A stretch of DNA of 64,000 bases from Diphasiastrum complanatum. Lineage: Eukaryota; Streptophyta; Lycopodiopsida; Lycopodiales; Lycopodiaceae. The DNA lies in contig CM055092.1 in the NCBI GenBank assembly GCA_029204225.1, forward strand, positions 79,060,527 through 79,124,526, read 5' to 3'. Made by a program: the position numbers and the translations under genes. Shown here piece by piece: positions 22,625 through 33,519 of the stretch (position 1 is its first letter; each line of letters begins with the position of its first letter). Below the pieces are notes generated by a model. That model was not told the origin of the DNA. It saw only the letters and a program-made list of their open reading frames with translations, and made no database searches.

Positions 22625-22768
22625 TGTTGGAATATCAATCCACACTCTAGAGAGAACTATCAAACAGGGCGGATAGCTCAGTGGTAGAGCATCCCATCCG
22701 GTATGAGGGAGGTCTTGGGTTCCAATCCTAGTCTGTCCATCCATATTATGATTTATGGATTTCTAACA
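22625..22768 (+). repeat. 5' LTR of TRIM
   Basis: 144 bp. Its tRNA-like part has an intact D-arm (GCTC/GAGC) but a changed T-loop (TTCCAAT). Confidence 0.92.
22667..22739 (+). other. tRNA-like module in TRIM 5' LTR
   Basis: 73 nt that fold like a tRNA: GGGCGGA pairs with TCTGTCC (two G-T pairs), D-arm GCTC-AGTGGTA-GAGC, and a T-arm at 22714-22731 with loop TTCCAAT. The central arm is abnormal, with a four-pair TCCC/GGGA stem and 11-nt loop, so it is unlikely to be a working tRNA. The A box TAGCTCAGTGG is at 22674-22684. The B box has one change from consensus. Confidence 0.8.
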
Positions 22769-22781
22769 CGGTATCAGAGCC
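22769..22781 (+). other. TRIM primer-binding site
   Basis: CGGTATCAGAGCC directly after the LTR; differs from the usual TGGTATCAGAGC only at its first base. Confidence 0.85.
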
Positions 22782-22887
22782 AAGTTAGACCTAACAGTTC
22801 ATGGTGTCAAAGCCATGGTTAGGTGGCCCAAGTTGTGGGGCAGGTGACAGCTAGGACCCCAACCTAAAGTGTGGCTTGAGGGGGGGG

Positions 22888-23031
22888 TGTTGGAATATCA
22901 ATCCACACTCTAGAGAGAACTATCAAACAAGGCGGATAGCTCAGTGGTAAAGCATCCCATCCGGTATGAGGGAGGTCCTGGGTTCGAATCCTAGTCTGTC
23001 CATCCATAATATGATTTATGGATTTCTAACA
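22888..23031 (+). repeat. 3' LTR of TRIM
   Basis: 144 bp, follows a seven-G purine tract. Its tRNA-like part has an intact T-loop but a D-stem change (AAGC for GAGC). Confidence 0.92.
22930..23002 (+). other. tRNA-like module in TRIM 3' LTR
   Basis: Counterpart of the 5' LTR module. A box TAGCTCAGTGG at 22937-22947 and a consensus B box GGTTCGAATCC at 22981-22991, spaced as in tRNA genes. T-arm CTGGG-TTCGAAT-CCTAG. A polymerase III internal promoter is possible from sequence alone. Confidence 0.82.
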
Positions 23032-23039
23032 CTCCTCTT

Positions 23040-24430
23040 AGGTGTACCACCTAAAGAATGCGAGATAAGATATTGCAACTTATTAAGTGATCCACCAATG
23101 GTAGAACTAGCAAAATCAGGTGTAACAATAACATAAAATAAAGGAGTACGACATTGGAAGGGTGGAGGCAAGCACTTATTGGTCCATAGACTTATGTTGC
23201 AAAGTAGCAGCCAAAGACAAAGTCCAAAAGTGTAGAAGGATGGAAAGAAACAACATCATAACCTGAGAGCGACCCCGCCCCCCACACACACACCCCCACG
23301 TAAATCCTCCTTTATAACGTGATAGAATCTTGTTAACATGAACATCAAAAAAAAAATAAGAAAGCTCAATAAATCAACTATTCTATTCAGTAAAGTACCC
23401 ATCTTATCGGAGGCTGCAAAAAATCCCTCTCTAAAGTGTGAGGAATTGTTGACCTACAATAGAATCACAAATATCTTGTTCGAAAGCCCTCAAATAGATG
23501 AGGAGGATCCAAATGTGACACATCCCTTTTCTGTCCTCCACTTAGTGGAAGCTCTAGACCATTCAAGTGTAAGGCTTCCAATTGGATCTTCTAGACATCA
23601 TTCTTTGAGTACATCTCAAAACTTGTCTCAAGCTAAGCAAAGTTTTCTAGTTCATTGCCATTAGAACTTAAAAGAACCAAAGTATAATAATTTGTACCTT
23701 ATCCTCGAAATTGAAACAAGTGATGGCTCATGACCATCAAGACATACACTTAAAACATGAACGTGCATAGATTAACCATTAAAAAGTGTAGTAGGAATAG
23801 GACAACCAATTGTCATGGATGAAGATTGCACTAATATAGATGGTATAGATGCAATCTATGAGTGTGATCCGACCCTTTGTATAAATCCAATCCTTTGTAT
23901 ATTTTTCAATACTATTAACTAGAAAATCCGAGCCACATACTGTCAAAATAACGGCTACCTTCTGTGGTACTGTAAGTAGATTACTTAGGATTCCAATGCA
24001 CTGATCATCTGACATCCAGTGGAGTCAACGCCCTTACAGGCATCTTTTGTAACAATGTACAGGGATTATTCTGTAACGATGATCAGTGGTTAAGTAAGAC
24101 TTAGTTATTATTGTTGTATTACAGTATTCTGCCATCAACGATTTTCAGCTGAAGCTTCTATGGAAGTGTGAACTATGTCTATAGATAGATTGCTCCATCC
24201 ATTTAAACTTCGTCAAAAAAGTGTTGGAAGATGCTCATGAGAAACAAGCTATTTGTGGTGGGCTCAATTTCCTTTAACGACTCAATACCGAAACAATCAG
24301 GATCATTTCGAAAATCCCCAATCAACATTCCACAACTTCCATCAACTGATACCCGCAGAAATACTATTTAATAGCAAAACAATCTAAGAACAACCTCAGC
24401 AAACGATGGCAGTTGGACACTTTGCGGCTT
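23040..24430. other. unassigned sequence
   Basis: No recognised gene. A 108-codon plus-strand open stretch (23338-23664) and a 78-codon minus one (23779-24015) show no family motif and no intron signals I could trust. Confidence 0.45.
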
Positions 24431-24431
24431 A

Positions 24432-24522
24432 GCCCCGGCATGTGCTCAGTTAGGCATACTGTCTCCCCGTAATAATTAGCCTCCCGGTCAACCGAGTGCC
24501 TGGCTGAGGGCACGCCGGGGCC
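24432..24522. repeat. imperfect hairpin of about 91 nt
   Basis: Arms starting GCCCCGGCATG (left) and closing CGCCGGGGC (right) pair over about 24-25 positions with two or three mismatches and a few G-T pairs, including CTCAG/CTGAG and AGGCA/TGCCT blocks, around a loop of about 40 nt. It could be a small foldback element or a microRNA-like foldback. It lies just below the stop of the candidate exon at 24530. Confidence 0.7.
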
Positions 24523-24529
24523 AAGGCAG

Positions 24530-25252
24530 TTAAGGTGCTTTGAAGATAACATCAGAAACAATCAGATGAACATTTTCTTCCACTAGGATATAATCAAGAT
24601 GCGTACAGAGCACATCACCAAACAACTTCACCTGGAAATGTGTATGGATTAAGGTTCCGCGTCCTGACATCCTGCAACCATGTAAGAAAGAGACTGCGCC
24701 TAAAGGAAGACCAATACTGACAATTATATAGTACCAGAGGGAGACAAGAGGGACAAGGAAGATGAGACAGGAAGTGTAAAAGAAGTGGTATCCCTAATAA
24801 TTGCTAGAAGGCGCTTGTCTTTGAAGTTTATCTAGCGATTTTGTCTTCATCGTTAATCCAAAACCACGAAAATTCAATCGCAATATTCCAAATTCTAGGC
24901 TTCTTAACAGGCCATCAATCTTCCTATGGCTTCTGTAACCCTAAGTCCAAAAACCGTAATTCAGCATAACAAGATTACACATCAAGCTGGATCCAAGGAG
25001 GTAAAAGGATAAACAAAAACTCTAACAATTGCTCATGGAAAACATTCAGCTATCAAATGATTCGGCACCAAAAGGCTTGTATCTGAAGCACTCGAAAGGG
25101 CTACAGTAAATATAAACAAACTGAATTTTAAATCGCTCAAACTGTCACAAATTTCATGCCAAAAACAAAAAAAATCTCATCACAGAATGAAGCTTAATCC
25201 CAAAAAGTAAGAAAAGCGGTGCAGGTACATATTGGCACCTTCGCTGCGCCAT
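24530..25252 (-). CDS. possible gene of unknown function, two candidate exons
   Basis: Low-confidence call. A minus-strand ATG at 25252 opens MAQRRCQY and runs into a donor-like GTACCT. A separate stretch at 24671-24530 follows a good acceptor (TTGCAG) and encodes MSGRGTLIHTHFQVKLFGDV and then about 26 more residues to a TAA. The region above 25252 is locally GC- and CpG-rich, as at some promoters. I do not recognise the peptide, and joining of the two pieces is unproven. Confidence 0.25.
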
Positions 25253-25758
25253 TTGGAAATTGGTAGCTGCCCGCAATTATGGATATATGATATATGTGCG
25301 GAATTGGATCGGATCGAAATGCCCCCGCGCTCGCCTTCGCCTTGCCCTACCCTCCTACGCTTGCGTCCTCAGTAGCGACGCGCTTGCGCAGCCCGAGCTT
25401 CCACCTCTCGCAGCTCGCCACATGACGAACATATATAGCTGTTTTGGACTGGGATATTCCCGGGATATCGACCCTAAGTGGCTGCGAAACCGGCTGCAAA
25501 AAACTGACTAGCCACATGAGGTTTCGTGGATGCGGTTTACAATGAGAAAACCAAGGTGGTCGTTGTGGAGCGGGGAGTCGAGGGCGGTGGCAGTGCCGGG
25601 TTGCAGAAAAACACACCCATGGGATTTGGCCACGAGTTGTGTCCTAGTGCTCGTGAATCGTGATGTTAATGGCCCTAGCGTTCTTGACGTCAACAATGGG
25701 TGGGTGACCTGGTGGTCTCTTGGTGCTCCTCTGATCCAGATCTCGTATGTCGGGTCTC

Positions 25759-25940
25759 TTTGCTCTTTGAGCTCACTCAACTTCCGCGGGTCGGCTCTCA
25801 TTCAATGCTTTGCCATTTTCGGCATGATCATCACCTTAGTGCAACACTGTTTGCTCTTTGAGCTCACTCAACTTCCCCAGGTCGGCTCTCATTCAATGCT
25901 TTGCCATTTTCGACATGATCATCACCTTAGTGCAACAGAT
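25759..25940. repeat. tandem duplication of about 91 bp
   Basis: The stretch beginning TTTGCTCTTTGAGCTCACTC at 25759 is repeated from 25850 with few differences, both ending near TTAGTGCAACA. Open frames across it are not conserved proteins. Confidence 0.9.
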
Positions 25941-26540
25941 TCAAAATTCTTGGATCTTTCATTCCCAAACTGCAACGGGATCATCATGGGCCGAATGAAG
26001 ATGACATGCAAAGAGGTCATCTGACCCGGCTTGGAAAGCTAGAGCAAAGGCCCATCCCACTGCCTACATCAGTCACGGGATGGGTTGTGCACCTGAAGAG
26101 CCTCTAATGTAGGTGTGGGAGAGGATGCGCATTGCCTAAGCTGGTTTTGAACTTGAGGAGGAACTTTGTGGAACTAAACTAGCTTCAATCTAAGACACGA
26201 CAAACCCAATAGGACGAGACGAGTTTCGTGTGGATTGGCCAATTCACAATGCAGCAAAAATTTGTTTTTGTTTTCCTATTTTTTAGGGTTGTTCATGTTA
26301 GCAAAAGGAGGTTACAGGTGTAAACTCCTCTTCTTGAAGTCTTCAATTCTTGGAGCTCGATTGCATTAGGTAACCAGGCTCCAATTACAAAGGGAAAATA
26401 AGCAATTTTCTAGTGGAACACTACGTTGAGCCCTTTCCACCCAGATACTGGTGAGTCAAGGGTTTCCAATCAAGTTGGCCAAATCCAGCCAACCATCTCC
26501 ACTATAAAAGGGGCATAAACATTTTATGAGTAGATTTATG

Positions 26541-26712
26541 AAAGTGTTGCGAGTTTATTTTGGTGTAACTAGAGATTGTGGCTTCACAAAAGAAAACATT
26601 AGAGAATAATGCCTTAAAAAGTGTTGCGAGTTTATTTTGGTGTAAACTGGAGATTGTGGCATTCATTAGATTTGTATAGACAAAAAGAAAACATTAGAGA
26701 ATAATGTCTTAA
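26541..26712. repeat. direct duplication of about 75-95 bp
   Basis: AGTGTTGCGAGTTTATTTTG and the following text ending GAGAATAATG(C/T)CTTAA occur twice; the second copy has about 20 extra bases inside. Confidence 0.85.
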
Positions 26713-26719
26713 GAACCAC

Positions 26720-27480
26720 TTTGAGCTCAAAATGGTTCTATCTATCTCGTAAGGGACTGGTGACGTGGGAACACATCATGAACTCCATTTACTCCCTTAG
26801 CCTTTCCCGCCTCAAAGCTGATCTTGGCCTTACCACTCGTGAAACCAATTTCCTTTCCTACACATCTCTCATAGGGACCTTGGTCCACTTTCCACCTCCT
26901 CTTCTTCAAATCATTGTTCTAAGTGGCTTTTTAAGGCTTTGGACAAAACTGGTAAAATCTCCTTTTCTTCCGTCTTCTTTGCCATCAAAGAGCCAAACTT
27001 TACTTTCTCTTGGTTTAATGCCAAATGGAACCTTTCGGATCCCCCTCACATTTGGAAAGCCAGATTTCGATGCACCCACGAGATTAAGACTGGCAAGCTT
27101 AGAATTTTATCTCTCAGGATTCTACAGCTCTCTCATCCTGTTCGCGCACATTATAGAGGAGATGTTACACATGTCTGTTCTAAATGCAAATTATTAGATG
27201 AAGATGTGACTGATCATTGCCATGCATCTCTCTGGAAGTCTATGGCTGATCTCTTTATTGCCGCTTTCATACCAGATTCAAGAGATTCAGTCATACTGAT
27301 GTGCTATTGAATGATATTATTTTTAAAGATTTGAAGACCAAAAGTTTACTGGCAATGCATTAGGATTATCACCTTATGGAATATTTGGTTAGAAAGGAAT
27401 AGTATGGAATTTGGGAATGGTGACTTTATCATCTCCCCCCTTCTTCTTTTTAAAGAAGCTGATAAACTTGCGCTCCTTTG
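26720..27480 (+). pseudogene. LINE ORF2 3' end (zinc-finger region) remnant
   Basis: Plus-strand remnant of the part after the reverse transcriptase in plant LINEs. IKEPNFTFSWFNAKWNLSDP and an HVCSKCKLLDEDVTDHC zinc motif near 27165-27215, then in another frame TLWNIWLERNSMEFGNGDF near 27375-27430, the usual tail of these proteins. Frame changes occur throughout. A relative of the tail lies at 47867-48052. Confidence 0.7.
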
Positions 27481-27599
27481 ATTTTCTTTTTCTTTTACTA
27501 CATGTACTTTTGTAAAAAGTCTCTAATCCATGGTTAACATTCTTCGAGAGAAATTTTTTTTTATCATTGAATAGTTTTTTGTTGTTGTATATTTCCATG

Positions 27600-28271
27600 T
27601 ACATAGATATATCTATTAGAATTGTAGTTTTATTTTACAACGATGACATAAATATGTAAATACATTGCTTTTTTAGACAATGTCAATGTTTCTATGTTGG
27701 TTCCAATGTGGCCATGCACATGCCATGTACTAGAACATGTGTCTAGACTTGGTCATGTCATCTCTATGTTGGGTCCAGTCTGGCCATGTTGTGCCACGTA
27801 CTAGTACATATGTCTGGACTTGGTTCTGTCAGTGGCAACCTCGCCATGTGTCATGCAAGACTTTTGATTTTACAATGATGTAAATACAGTGCTTTTTTAG
27901 ACAATGTGAATGTTTTTATGTTGGGTCCAATGTGGTCATGCATGTGCCACGTACTAGTACATGTGTCTGGACTTTGTCATGTCATCTCTATGTTGGGTCC
28001 AGTGTGGCCATGCATGTGCCACGTACTAGTATAGGTGTCTGGACTTGGTCATGCTGTCAGTGGCAGCCTTGCAGGACTGCCCCTTAAGTACAAGTATTGT
28101 ATATTTTTCAGTTTTGGAGGTGAAAAAGATGAGCACAATATTATCCTTTATCCTAAGTGAGTGTTTAGTGCTTATCTTGTGTGTGAGATTACTAAGCCAA
28201 TACTTTGCTATTTTTGTGACACTCTGGACATGTGGGTGAGTGGAAGATCACACAACAATGTTTTTCTATCA
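27600..28271 (+). repeat. degenerate LTR with internal tandem repeats
   Basis: Presumed 5' LTR of a deleted copia element. It contains four copies of a roughly 70-bp unit built on GTTGGGTCCAGTGTGGCCAT and GTGCCACGTACTAGTA (near 27690, 27765, 27920, 27990) and ends before a primer-like TGGTATCAAAAC at 28273-28284. A fifth unit copy is near 28855. Confidence 0.65.
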
Positions 28272-28546
28272 ATGGTATCAAAACGTAGATGGCAAAGACA
28301 GGAGCATAGTGTTTTATGGATCAGAATGAGATGTTTGGTAATGTTTCAAAATAAGCAAGCTATCTTGGTGAAATAAATCAAGAACTTTTAGTTTCTCATC
28401 CAATTTGCAATCACTTGGTAGAATACTAGAGTAGATCACTAGTGAGGGCAAGAAAATTCGTCCCTAAAGAATTCTAAGAAAATCTCATGAATTGCATTTT
28501 TTATTCTTTTGAGAACCAGGGTGACAATTAAAGTGTTAAATAGCTT

Positions 28547-28780
28547 GTGAAAACTCTTATTTATCAAGCAAGGACTAAACACATACAAATCAAGTATCAC
28601 TTTGTATGTAAGCATATGCTTAAGAATGGTGTTAAGGTGGCACACTATACCATTGTTGAACATGTAATTGATGTTCTTACAAAACTCTTGAGTAAGGATA
28701 TGTTTGAAATGTTTAGAAATAGACTTTCTGTTTGTGACATTGAGACTAAATTTAAGCTTAAGCTTCAAGGAGAGAGTTAA
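28547..28780 (+). pseudogene. copia RNase H C-terminus remnant
   Basis: Plus strand: QARTKHIQIKYHFV, VEHVIDVLTKLLSKDMFEMF, the conserved end of copia RNase H (usually HxRTKHIEIxYHF...VADxFTKPL). The rest of gag-pol is missing between the LTR-like region and here. A possible 3' LTR follows from about 28795. Confidence 0.8.
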
Positions 28781-28794
28781 AATTCAAGCTTAAT

Positions 28795-28954
28795 TTTATG
28801 ACGATGATAGAAATTCATTAGTATGGTGCTTTTTCTAGACATGTACACACGTCTTTGTGTTGGGTCTAGTGTGGCCATGCATGTGCCATGTACTAGTATA
28901 GGTATTGGGACTTGGTCTCGTTAGGGGCAAGCCAGGACTACACCTTAAGTATAT

Positions 28955-28958
<4 letters not shown>
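28795..28958 (+). repeat. probable partial 3' LTR of the same deleted copia
   Basis: After the RNase H end, the text CTTTTTCTAGACATG...TGTGGCCATGCATGTGCCA matches the repeat-bearing LTR region at 27650-28070 imperfectly. Confidence 0.55.

Positions 28959-29008
<50 letters not shown>
28959..29008. repeat. (TA)n microsatellite
   Basis: About 49 bp of TA at the left edge of a MITE-like repeat. Confidence 0.97.
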
Positions 29009-29012
<4 letters not shown>

Positions 29013-29175
29013 TATGTACACTTTTGTGCATGTGTATGGGTGCACCCATGCATCCTCCTCCCCCACCCATGCATACACAATTTTTTCACTAAAAATCTAA
29101 AAAAAGAGGATGCATGTATGGGGAGGAGGATGCATGGCCCTCCTCCCCATGCATGCATGCATATTGGCCACCCTA
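29009..29175. mobile_element. MITE-like palindromic repeat, copy 1
   Basis: Starts AAACTTATGTACACTTTTG next to (TA)n. CCCATGCATCCTCCTCCCC is answered by GGGGAGGAGGATGCATGG, then a second CCTCCTCCCCATGCATGC. Related copies are at 41975-42175 and 43562-43702. No coding capacity. Confidence 0.75.
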
Positions 29176-29467
29176 AGCAATGTCGCAGATTGAAGAGCAA
29201 AATGTGTCAAGAATTAGATATGCAACATCAAGCATTCACCATAAGCAATCACCACAAGAAGGCGGAAGAAGAACACGTACTGTCACTCTATCACGCTAAC
29301 TCATACAGAATGTAAAATGTACAAATAAACCCTGAACCCTGATAGAGAGAGAAAATCTACGAGTAGACTAATAGACTAGCCTACGGCTATTGACAGCTGG
29401 TCACAGCTGTCAACATTTATGTGCATCGTAAACAGTAACAATGAAGTTTATCATTGATTTCTAACAC
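29176..29467 (-). repeat. probable 3' LTR of minus-strand copia remnant
   Basis: On the minus strand GAGGGAGAG (purine tract) is followed by TGTTAGAAATCAATG at 29467, a normal LTR start after RNase H. The other edge is uncertain. Confidence 0.55.
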
Positions 29468-29469
29468 TC

Positions 29470-30195
29470 TCCCTCAATGATAAAATTACATTTTTCTATC
29501 CCTAATAGAGTATGAAACCTCTCAAATTTACATCTACCTAATGACTTAGTAAAAATATTTGCCTTTTGATCTTCAGATTTACAAAAAACAAGATCAATGG
29601 CTCCATCAAGAATTTTCTCTCGAACAAAATGGTAGTGTATTTTGATGTGCTTGATTCAAGCATGTAAAACTGGATTTTTGGCAAGGTGAATGCAACTTTC
29701 ATTATCGCAAGATATAGTAGTCGCATCCACCTATGGTTGACCTAAATCCACAAGCAATCTTTGTAACCATACCGCTTCTTGTGTAGCATTGTTAAGTGTT
29801 TGATATTCAGCTTCCGTCGATGATAAGGCTACTGTAGGTTGCTTTTTGCTGCTCCATGAAATTAGAGTTGTGCCATAACTGAATGTATGACCACTTGTAG
29901 ATCTTCTGTCATCAATATTACCTTGCCAATCGACATCTGTATAACCTACCAACATTGGCGTTTCAAGCTAATCATACTTCAAACCAAAATTCAATGTCCC
30001 TCGAATGTATCTGAGAATACATTTAGCAGACTTCCAGTGTGCTTGACTAGGATCTTGCATAAATTGACTAACAACACCAACAACATAAGAAATATCAGGT
30101 CGTGTGTGTGTCAAATAAATCAAACTACCCACCAGCTCTCTATACAAATAAGCATCCACTTTTTCAAATTTATCATATGCAGTAAGCTTCATGTT
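29470..30195 (-). pseudogene. copia reverse transcriptase end and RNase H, disrupted
   Basis: Minus strand: LYRELVGSLIYLTHTRPDIS, AHWKSAKCILRYIRGTLNFG, then MLVGYTDVDWQGNIDDRRST, SWSSKKQPTVALSSTEAEY and, after a stop, CDNESCIHLAKNPVLHA and the FTKSLGRCKF end. A clear copia RNase H of a different subfamily from the two large elements. Truncated at about 30195 at the edge of the next repeat. Confidence 0.9.
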
Positions 30196-30269
30196 GGCCC
30201 CCCTCTCTTGTGAGATAGCTTTGATTGTATTTCAAGTTCTCTTGAGCTAACAAAGAGGATCCTCCACGA

Positions 30270-30897
30270 GTTCTTGAAGAACACTAAGCTCCTTGTTCAT
30301 GGCAATGCTCTTGAGTGAGGTTTCTATGAGCATGCTTGATTCCCTTACATTGTGGATTAACTAGGATCTTGTTTCTTTGTTTCTTGCTTAGTTGTGGATT
30401 AGGATTCAGTTCTTGTTGTGGATTAAAGTAGGTTTCAGCATTCAAGTAAACTAGATAGGCTGGTGTGTGGCATAGATCTTGCACATTTTCTTACAATCCA
30501 GTTCTTGATTGTTCTTGAGTAATCTAAGCATCAAGTGATGAGTGTTTCTTGATTCTTAGATTGTTAACATGCTGCTAGGAATCTTGTTTCTTGTTCTTGT
30601 TTCTTGTTTCTTGAATCTTGTTTTCAGTAGCTGATCTAGTTCTTGATTGTTCTTTGATTCAGTAGTTAGTGTAGGTTTGCTCCCTGCTCTGAAATGTTGA
30701 TCCTCTCGAGCTGTAGATGGTTACATGGCTAGTGTATGCATGTAGCTGAGTATCAAACTCGTTCTCCCATTGACAGGCTGGGAAATACATTGAAACTGAG
30801 AAACGCTTCTGTTGACTGTTCTAACAAGAAGATAATCCATCACGAACTGTAACGTCAAAAGCAATAAAAGAAAGAAAAGAGACAAAATCGTGTTCAC
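30270..30897 (+). repeat. left arm of a large inverted repeat
   Basis: Matches 34385-34985 in reverse complement with moderate divergence. Shared blocks include AGGCTGGGAAATACATTG, TGACTGTTCTAACAAGAAG and AGCAATAAAAGAAAGAAAAG. The arm contains an LTR-like end (TTCTAACA at about 30825). Confidence 0.85.
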
Positions 30898-31879
30898 CAA
30901 AATCTATTGGTGGGGATGTTGTTGCTGGTGATTGTTCATGCTCAGGATTGGATCGGTGTGTGAAACACGTAGTTGAAACTCATTGAAATGTGACTGGAGT
31001 AAAGATTGAACAAATTTTAGCTAAATTTGTTTTGATCTTGCTGTAGTTGACTCAAAGAATAATATGGCAATGAGGTGTAGGAATCAACTCTAACTTTTCA
31101 TGGATTTCTCATAGTTCTCAAAAATTTGAAACTACTGTACATGGTAATCTGAAGATGGATAGATGAATGAAAATGTGTTCTGGAGATGCTCTACAGAAGA
31201 CTCTTGTGCAGTAGCTATTCCTCATGCAAAAATCAGTCACACAAAATAGCTGAAGAGAAACAAGGAAATAAACAAATGTTACAGATAGTGAGAACTGTAT
31301 AGCACTTGTCGAACAAAACTTGCATTCATCAACATTGATAATGTACCTTGATAGTTGCAATATTTCAGTTGTTTTGTAGAGTAATGTGACTTACTCTGAC
31401 ATGCCCTTGTCAAAACAAGACAGGGTTGGTGACACTAAAATCTATCATCATAGATAACAGATGTTGTAAGATATAGCTTGAGATGCAGGTATGGTTGAGG
31501 TACTATGTCCTGAGGACCTCTGTGAACAAGAGATTCAGAACCGAATCTCTAAGTGGATTTCCGAATCCTAGATTTGTTGTGTATTGGGACATTGGAAATC
31601 TTATCTGCATGTGGAAAGACAAATAGATTTGAGTTTGTAGAAGGGGAGAAAAACTGTCAATTCCCTGTGGAGGTTGCTCTTGGTTGAACATTGTAGCAGA
31701 TGGCGGAATATTGGTTTCGTTTTTCTTTCGACAAGGACTCATTTCATATTAGTGTCTTTTTGCATTATGGAGCTGGTGTATTGGACGGTGATGTAGTAGA
31801 AATTTACAAGAAACTTCTCGATTGAGCAGCATGTTTAATTGTTGGTTGCTATGGTGCTTGTGTTGTTGTCATGAAGATC

Positions 31880-33228
31880 CTATTGTGATTCATAACTGAC
31901 GTGACGGGTAGGTAGGATCTTAGTTGGTTGTTTTGGACAGTCTTTGAAACTGTGTTTTCCTATACAGTCGAGACACTCAGGATGGTACTTGGTCTTGACT
32001 AGACAATCAACCATTAAGTGGCCAGTTTCACCACAGATGAAGCATCTGGTGTGCAGTGGCCCTTGTATAACTGCATAGCCATCTTGGATGGCTATTGGTT
32101 CTGGACTTTCTGATGGATAGTCAGGATAAGGCAAGGCATTTCCAGATTGGGATGGGTGTTCTTCATATTGTTGAACTGTATGTGCTTGAATAGGTCAATA
32201 TGAAGGACAAGCATCAATAGGATGCGCCGGCAGTGTGGGCACCATATTGTTTTTTGTCTATAAGGTACCTGTGCAGGGTTTGACTGACCAGACATACTGC
32301 TTTGGATAGACTTCAGGGTAGCTTGAAGCTCATTGGTAAGTTTCTCCATCTAAAGTTGGTGTTGCTTATTAAGCAACGCCAGCTGTGATTTCCAAAGCTG
32401 ATCTCGGACGTCCTCGATCGGCTTCGACTCATGGACAGGAGCACGTGGTGCTTGCCTTTCCCTAGATTCGTGAATATCTAATCCTTCGTCTTCTTCCTTG
32501 ATGGCATCAGACATAGCTAGCTTTAGACTCGTGTATTCATCATTGGATTTAAGCTCGTGTCTAATCCATCTTGGAAGGCCGACTAAGAACCAGATGATGA
32601 ACATCTGTTTAGAGGGCTGTTCTTGTACTTGACTTTTGAGACGTTTGAAACACTCAATATAGTCTCGTACTCATTCGTCTTTTGTCATTTTGTATTTACT
32701 TAGCTTGACAAAAGGGCTTTCTATCAAGTGAAATGGCTTGAAGCGTTTGATAAAAGACTCTTTTAAAATTGACCAGTCTGTCTTTTCATCACGATCAAGG
32801 TTGAAAAACTAATTATGTGCTTTAGTGATCATGCTCATAGAAAACAGTTGGACCATAGCATCGAGAGATGTTTCGCCATATACATCACATGCATTCTCAA
32901 AGATTTGCAAAAATTTTTGAGGGTCCGAACTACCGTCAAACTTTGGTAGATCTAGCTTGGGTGTACGTCGCTCAAGATGAGCACTGTGGGTAGCAGAAAC
33001 TCCATTAAGGTTGGTTCTGGCCTGGGAGGGGTCAGCACCATAAAAATGGGCTCTAGCTCATGAGGACTCAGCTCTATCATGTTCTTGGCTCTCGAATGGG
33101 TTTGTGGATGGCTCATGTGTTTGGGCCCGCATTATGTAGAACCTATGACGTCTGATCTGTTCAGTTGTAGGGGACCTTATCTCGTATAGATAATCGTCTG
33201 GGATCTGAGGATCTGTATGTTGGTCCAT
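31880..33228 (-). pseudogene. retrotransposon gag-like protein, disrupted
   Basis: Minus-strand gag of a gypsy-like element. Start MDQHTDPQIPDDYLYEIRSP at 33228; core pieces LDLPKFDGSSDPQKFLQIFE and FIKRFKPFHLIESPF; YIECFKRLKSQVQEQP; then WFLVGLPRWIRHELKS; a C-terminal zinc knuckle CFICGETGHLMVDC followed by a second Cys-rich group near 31960. Several stops and at least one frame change. No pol follows it: sequence to the left (30900-31880) has nothing recognisable. Confidence 0.75.
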
Positions 33229-33519
33229 GGGGTACTGTTGTGTCTTTTTGTGTTGGGTATGTGTTTTTGGTGTTTTTGGATTTTTTAGGGTGTTGAAGGA
33301 AGTGAAGGTGGAGACTCAGTATGAAAAGGGCTTTCTATTGGTATAAGTTTTATTTTTAAATTTTTTTTTTTTGTGTTCATGCCTCTTTTTTTTTTTTTTT
33401 TTCAGTCTCTAAGGCTGTGGGGAGATGGTGGTTCAGTCGGAATGTCAATCAGAGGTGTCAGTTGAAAGTTATGTGGTTTGGGATGGAGTGGGTCGGTTGA
33501 GAGGGTGAGGAACGCTGTC

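Larger units (their letters stand above)
22625..23031 (+). mobile_element. TRIM element with tRNA-like LTRs, complete
   Basis: Miniature LTR retrotransposon of 407 bp: LTR 22625-22768, internal region 22769-22887, LTR 22888-23031, 5-bp duplication CTCCT at 22620-22624 and 23032-23036. The internal part starts with CGGTATCAGAGCC (tRNA-Met-type primer site, first base mismatched) and ends in GAGGGGGGG (purine tract). It has no coding capacity. The 144-bp LTRs have TGTTGG...CTAACA ends, differ at five positions by eye, and each carry a 73-nt tRNA-like sequence. TRIMs are non-autonomous and moved by proteins of other LTR elements. The orientation follows primer site and purine tract. Confidence 0.93.

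Noticed and set aside
22667-23002. Two host tRNA genes
   Set aside because: The central arm has a four-pair stem and 11-nt loop, and both copies lie at identical positions in the two LTRs of one TRIM.
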